A stretch of 6,711 bases of DNA from J051 sp040752255 (GTDB lineage: Bacteria; Armatimonadota; Fimbriimonadia; Fimbriimonadales; ATM1): assembly GCA_040752255.1 (NCBI GenBank), contig JBFMFD010000144.1, positions 1-6,711 on the forward strand, written 5' to 3'. Shown one piece after another: positions 5,467 through 6,711 of this stretch; within the stretch, counting starts at the first letter, position 1; each line of letters opens with the position of its first letter. A program made the position numbers and the translations under genes. The notes below the pieces were generated by a model. It was not told the DNA's origin and did not search any database. It saw only the letters and a program-made list of their open reading frames with translations.

Positions 5467-6284
5467 AACGAGTTTTCGTCGGTCGGGAACTCGCGCTTGC
5501 GCACAACATCGGCGTAACCTTTCAACGCCTGCACGAACAGCTCTCGTCCATTGAGGAAGCGGCGCGTGTGCCGGAACGACTCGCCTCCCGTGAGACCAAG
5601 GATGTCGTGAAAGACTTGGATCTCGCCGTCGCAGTGGGGACCGGCGCCGATGCCGATCGTCGGGATCGTTAGCGCCTCGGTGATTCGGCGCGACAAATCC
5701 GCCGGGATCAACTCGAGGACGACGGCGAAGGCGCCCGCCGCTTCTATCCGCTTGGCGGCGTCGAGCACAGCCTCGCCTGCTTCTCCCTTGCCCTGAACTC
5801 TGAAGCCGCCGAAGACATGATGGCTCTGCGGCGTCATGCCCACATGCCCGAGGACGGGGACGCCCGACTGCGTGAGGCGCCCGATGGCATCGTCCCAGGG
5901 GCCTTCGAGTTTCACGGCGTCCGCCCCAGCCTTGATCAGCGCGATGCCGTTGGCGACCGCCTGCTCCACGCTGGGCTGAAAGGAGCCGAACGGCATGTCT
6001 GCCGCGAGGAGCGCCCGGCGGCAGCCTCTCCGGGCTGCGGCGACGTGGTGGAGCATTTCCGCCATCGAGACGGGAATGGTGTCTTGGTAGCCGAGGACGG
6101 CGTTGCCTACGGAATCGCCGACGAGGATGAGGTCAACCCCGGCCTCGTCCGCCATGGCGGCGGAAGGGGCGTCGTAGGCGGTTACGCAGACGACCCTGCC
6201 GCCCTTCATGGCGCGGATGGCTGGTGCTGTGACGGGTTGTTCCACGGACGGGAGAGGGTACCCGGCACGAGGGGGCGGTGTCAC
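5463..6284 (-). CDS. panB: 3-methyl-2-oxobutanoate hydroxymethyltransferase (PanB)
   Basis: Catalyses the first committed step of pantothenate (and so coenzyme A) synthesis: transfer of a hydroxymethyl group from 5,10-methylene-tetrahydrofolate to 2-oxoisovalerate, giving ketopantoate. It is a cytoplasmic TIM-barrel enzyme. From GTG 6284 it has 273 residues, normal for the family. Visible motifs are VTAYDAPSA (34-42), LVGDS with metal-ligand D57, AADMPFGS with D96, KLEG with K125 and metal-ligand E127, GHVGMTPQS, FGGFRVQG, and LELIP with the likely catalytic base E191, then IGIGAG. The start is uncertain: neither GTG 6284 nor GTG 6245 has a good Shine-Dalgarno sequence, and ATG 6209 would cut into the conserved N-terminus. 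It lies 59 bases downstream of the flgM-like gene on the same strand, perhaps cotranscribed. No panC or panD is visible. Its stop overlaps that of hspR. Confidence 0.96.
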   Translation of the reverse strand: MTPPPRAGYPLPSVEQPVTAPAIRAMKGGRVVCVTAYDAPSAAMADEAGVDLILVGDSVGNAVLGYQDTIPVSMAEMLHHVAAARRGCRRALLAADMPFGSFQPSVEQAVANGIALIKAGADAVKLEGPWDDAIGRLTQSGVPVLGHVGMTPQSHHVFGGFRVQGKGEAGEAVLDAAKRIEAAGAFAVVLELIPADLSRRITEALTIPTIGIGAGPHCDGEIQVFHDILGLTGGESFRHTRRFLNGRELFVQALKGYADVVRKREFPTDENSF

Positions 6285-6343
6285 TTCAGCGAGCGAAGCC
6301 GTCCCTCCCGCTAAGAGGGCATCTGGTGGAGGCGCGCGCGGCG
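6285..6343 (-). other. flgM-panB intergenic gap with a weak hairpin
   Basis: CCCTC (6303-6307) and GAGGG (6315-6319) can pair around a 7-base loop. No T-tract follows on either strand, so I do not call it a terminator. I see no promoter boxes or ribosome binding site for panB in this gap. Confidence 0.3.
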
Positions 6344-6619
6344 TTAGTCCCCGGCCCGGTCGGCGATGGCGCGGCGGATCATGGCGTCAACGATTTCGTC
6401 GGCGCTTGGGTTGTATTCGCCGCGCTCGATGCGCTCTCGGATCTCATGGACCAACTCTTGGCGGACCTCCGGCATGGCGAGGATCGCCTGCTTCACTTCG
6501 TGGAGAAGTTTGAGGTCGGCGTCACCGAGACGATCGGTTCTGACCTCGTTGTGTGCAAGTTGGCCGCCCTTCCGGCGCTCGCTGAGGAGCGCTTTGACTT
6601 GTTCGGTTGTGATTCGCAT
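6344..6619 (-). CDS. flgM: FlgM-like anti-sigma-28 factor
   Basis: FlgM binds the flagellar sigma factor FliA (sigma-28) and holds late flagellar genes silent until it is exported through the finished hook-basal body. This protein has 91 residues, the usual FlgM size, with a polar N-terminus starting MRITTEQVKALL. The conserved C-terminal sigma-binding part (about 28-85) is recognisable: a TDR segment, a hydrophobic helix LKLLHEVKQAI, the hallmark MPEVRQELVHEIRERIERGEY as PEVR...V..I..RI..G.Y, and a final helix DEIVDAMIRRAI. There is no membrane segment. The start is firm: AAGGAG lies 6 bases upstream of ATG. No other flagellar gene is visible, so whether it controls flagella here or another sigma factor is unknown. 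It is the proximal gene upstream of panB on the minus strand. Confidence 0.82.
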   Translation of the reverse strand: MRITTEQVKALLSERRKGGQLAHNEVRTDRLGDADLKLLHEVKQAILAMPEVRQELVHEIRERIERGEYNPSADEIVDAMIRRAIADRAGD

Positions 6620-6625
6620 TCTGGT

Positions 6626-6631
6626 CTCCTT
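6626..6631 (-). promoter_or_regulatory. ribosome binding site of the flgM-like gene
   Basis: Read on the minus strand this is AAGGAG, 6 bases before ATG 6619. It supports both the gene and its start. Confidence 0.85.
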
Positions 6632-6655
6632 GATAGATTACCATCGTCGTCCACA

Positions 6656-6711
6656 GGCGGCCCAGCCGGCCTCACGGCCCTGTCGGCTTTGCGCTCCCCC
6701 ACCGGGGGATT
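6656..6711 (-). promoter_or_regulatory. structured leader upstream of flgM-like gene, possibly GEMM-like
   Basis: On the minus strand a G/C hairpin TCCCCC-GGT-GGGGGA (6695-6709) is followed by GCGCAAAGCC. A second stem follows: AGCC pairs with GGCT (6685-6688 with 6664-6667) and GGCC with GGCC (6676-6679 with 6668-6671) around a GTGA tetraloop. It ends with GCTGGGCCGCC. The words GCAAAGCC, GGGCC and GCTGGG..GCC occur in this order in c-di-GMP-I (GEMM) riboswitches, often found before motility genes. Against this, the first loop is not GNRA, the second stem is too compact, GGGTT is GGGCC here, and the 5' strand is cut by the window edge. Confidence 0.3.

Noticed and set aside
5817..6314. A 165-residue plus-strand frame opposite panB
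   Set aside because: PanB is certain from its motifs; this frame is its antisense shadow.
6493..6702. Short minus-strand frame overlapping the flgM-like gene
   Set aside because: It overlaps the FlgM-like frame, which has a clear family match and ribosome binding site, and its own product is low-complexity and polar.

Overview
The window (roughly 60% GC by eye) is bacterial chromosome centred on a heat-shock chaperone operon on the + strand: dnaK, an Hsp20/IbpA-type small heat-shock protein, dnaJ and a MerR-family repressor of the HspR type. Upstream of dnaK lies a close match to HAIR, the operator bound by HspR, so the window seems to hold both the repressor gene and its operator. I cannot assign the organism firmly. 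DnaK has the long nucleotide-binding-domain insert typical of Gram-negative-type DnaKs, while HspR/HAIR control is best known from Actinobacteria. With the anti-sigma-28 (FlgM-like) gene and the GC content, a less-studied phylum such as Armatimonadota is possible; this is a guess.

Layout. Positions 3-416 (+) are the 3' end of an unrecognised gene that runs off the left edge. It converges on 413-1369 (-), an uncharacterised protein with one N-terminal membrane segment. A divergent intergenic region (1370-1514) holds the HAIR-like operator. The operon follows: dnaK (TTG start, 1515-3434), hsp20 (3494-3925), a strong 49-nt stem-loop (3928-3976), dnaJ (3989-5062) and hspR (5059-5466, ATGA overlap with dnaJ). 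panB (5463-6284, -) converges on hspR with overlapping stop codons. Upstream of panB on the same strand is a small FlgM-like anti-sigma factor gene (6344-6619, -). Its leader, cut by the right edge, is structured and carries short words resembling the c-di-GMP-I (GEMM) riboswitch.

How it works together. DnaK, DnaJ and Hsp20 form a holdase/foldase set: Hsp20 captures unfolding clients, and DnaJ delivers them to DnaK and stimulates its ATPase. HspR, encoded last, probably represses the operon from the HAIR-like site; in Streptomyces DnaK is its corepressor, which closes a feedback loop. No grpE is present, so the nucleotide exchange factor must be elsewhere. panB (pantothenate/CoA synthesis) and the flgM-like gene seem functionally unrelated to the operon.

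I saw no mobile elements, CRISPR arrays, tRNAs or rRNAs. No stretch over 300 bases lacks a gene. The least ordinary features are the dnaJ-proximal stem-loop, the HAIR-like operator with an overlapping second inverted repeat, the dnaK-hsp20-dnaJ-hspR order, and the structured leader of the flgM-like gene.
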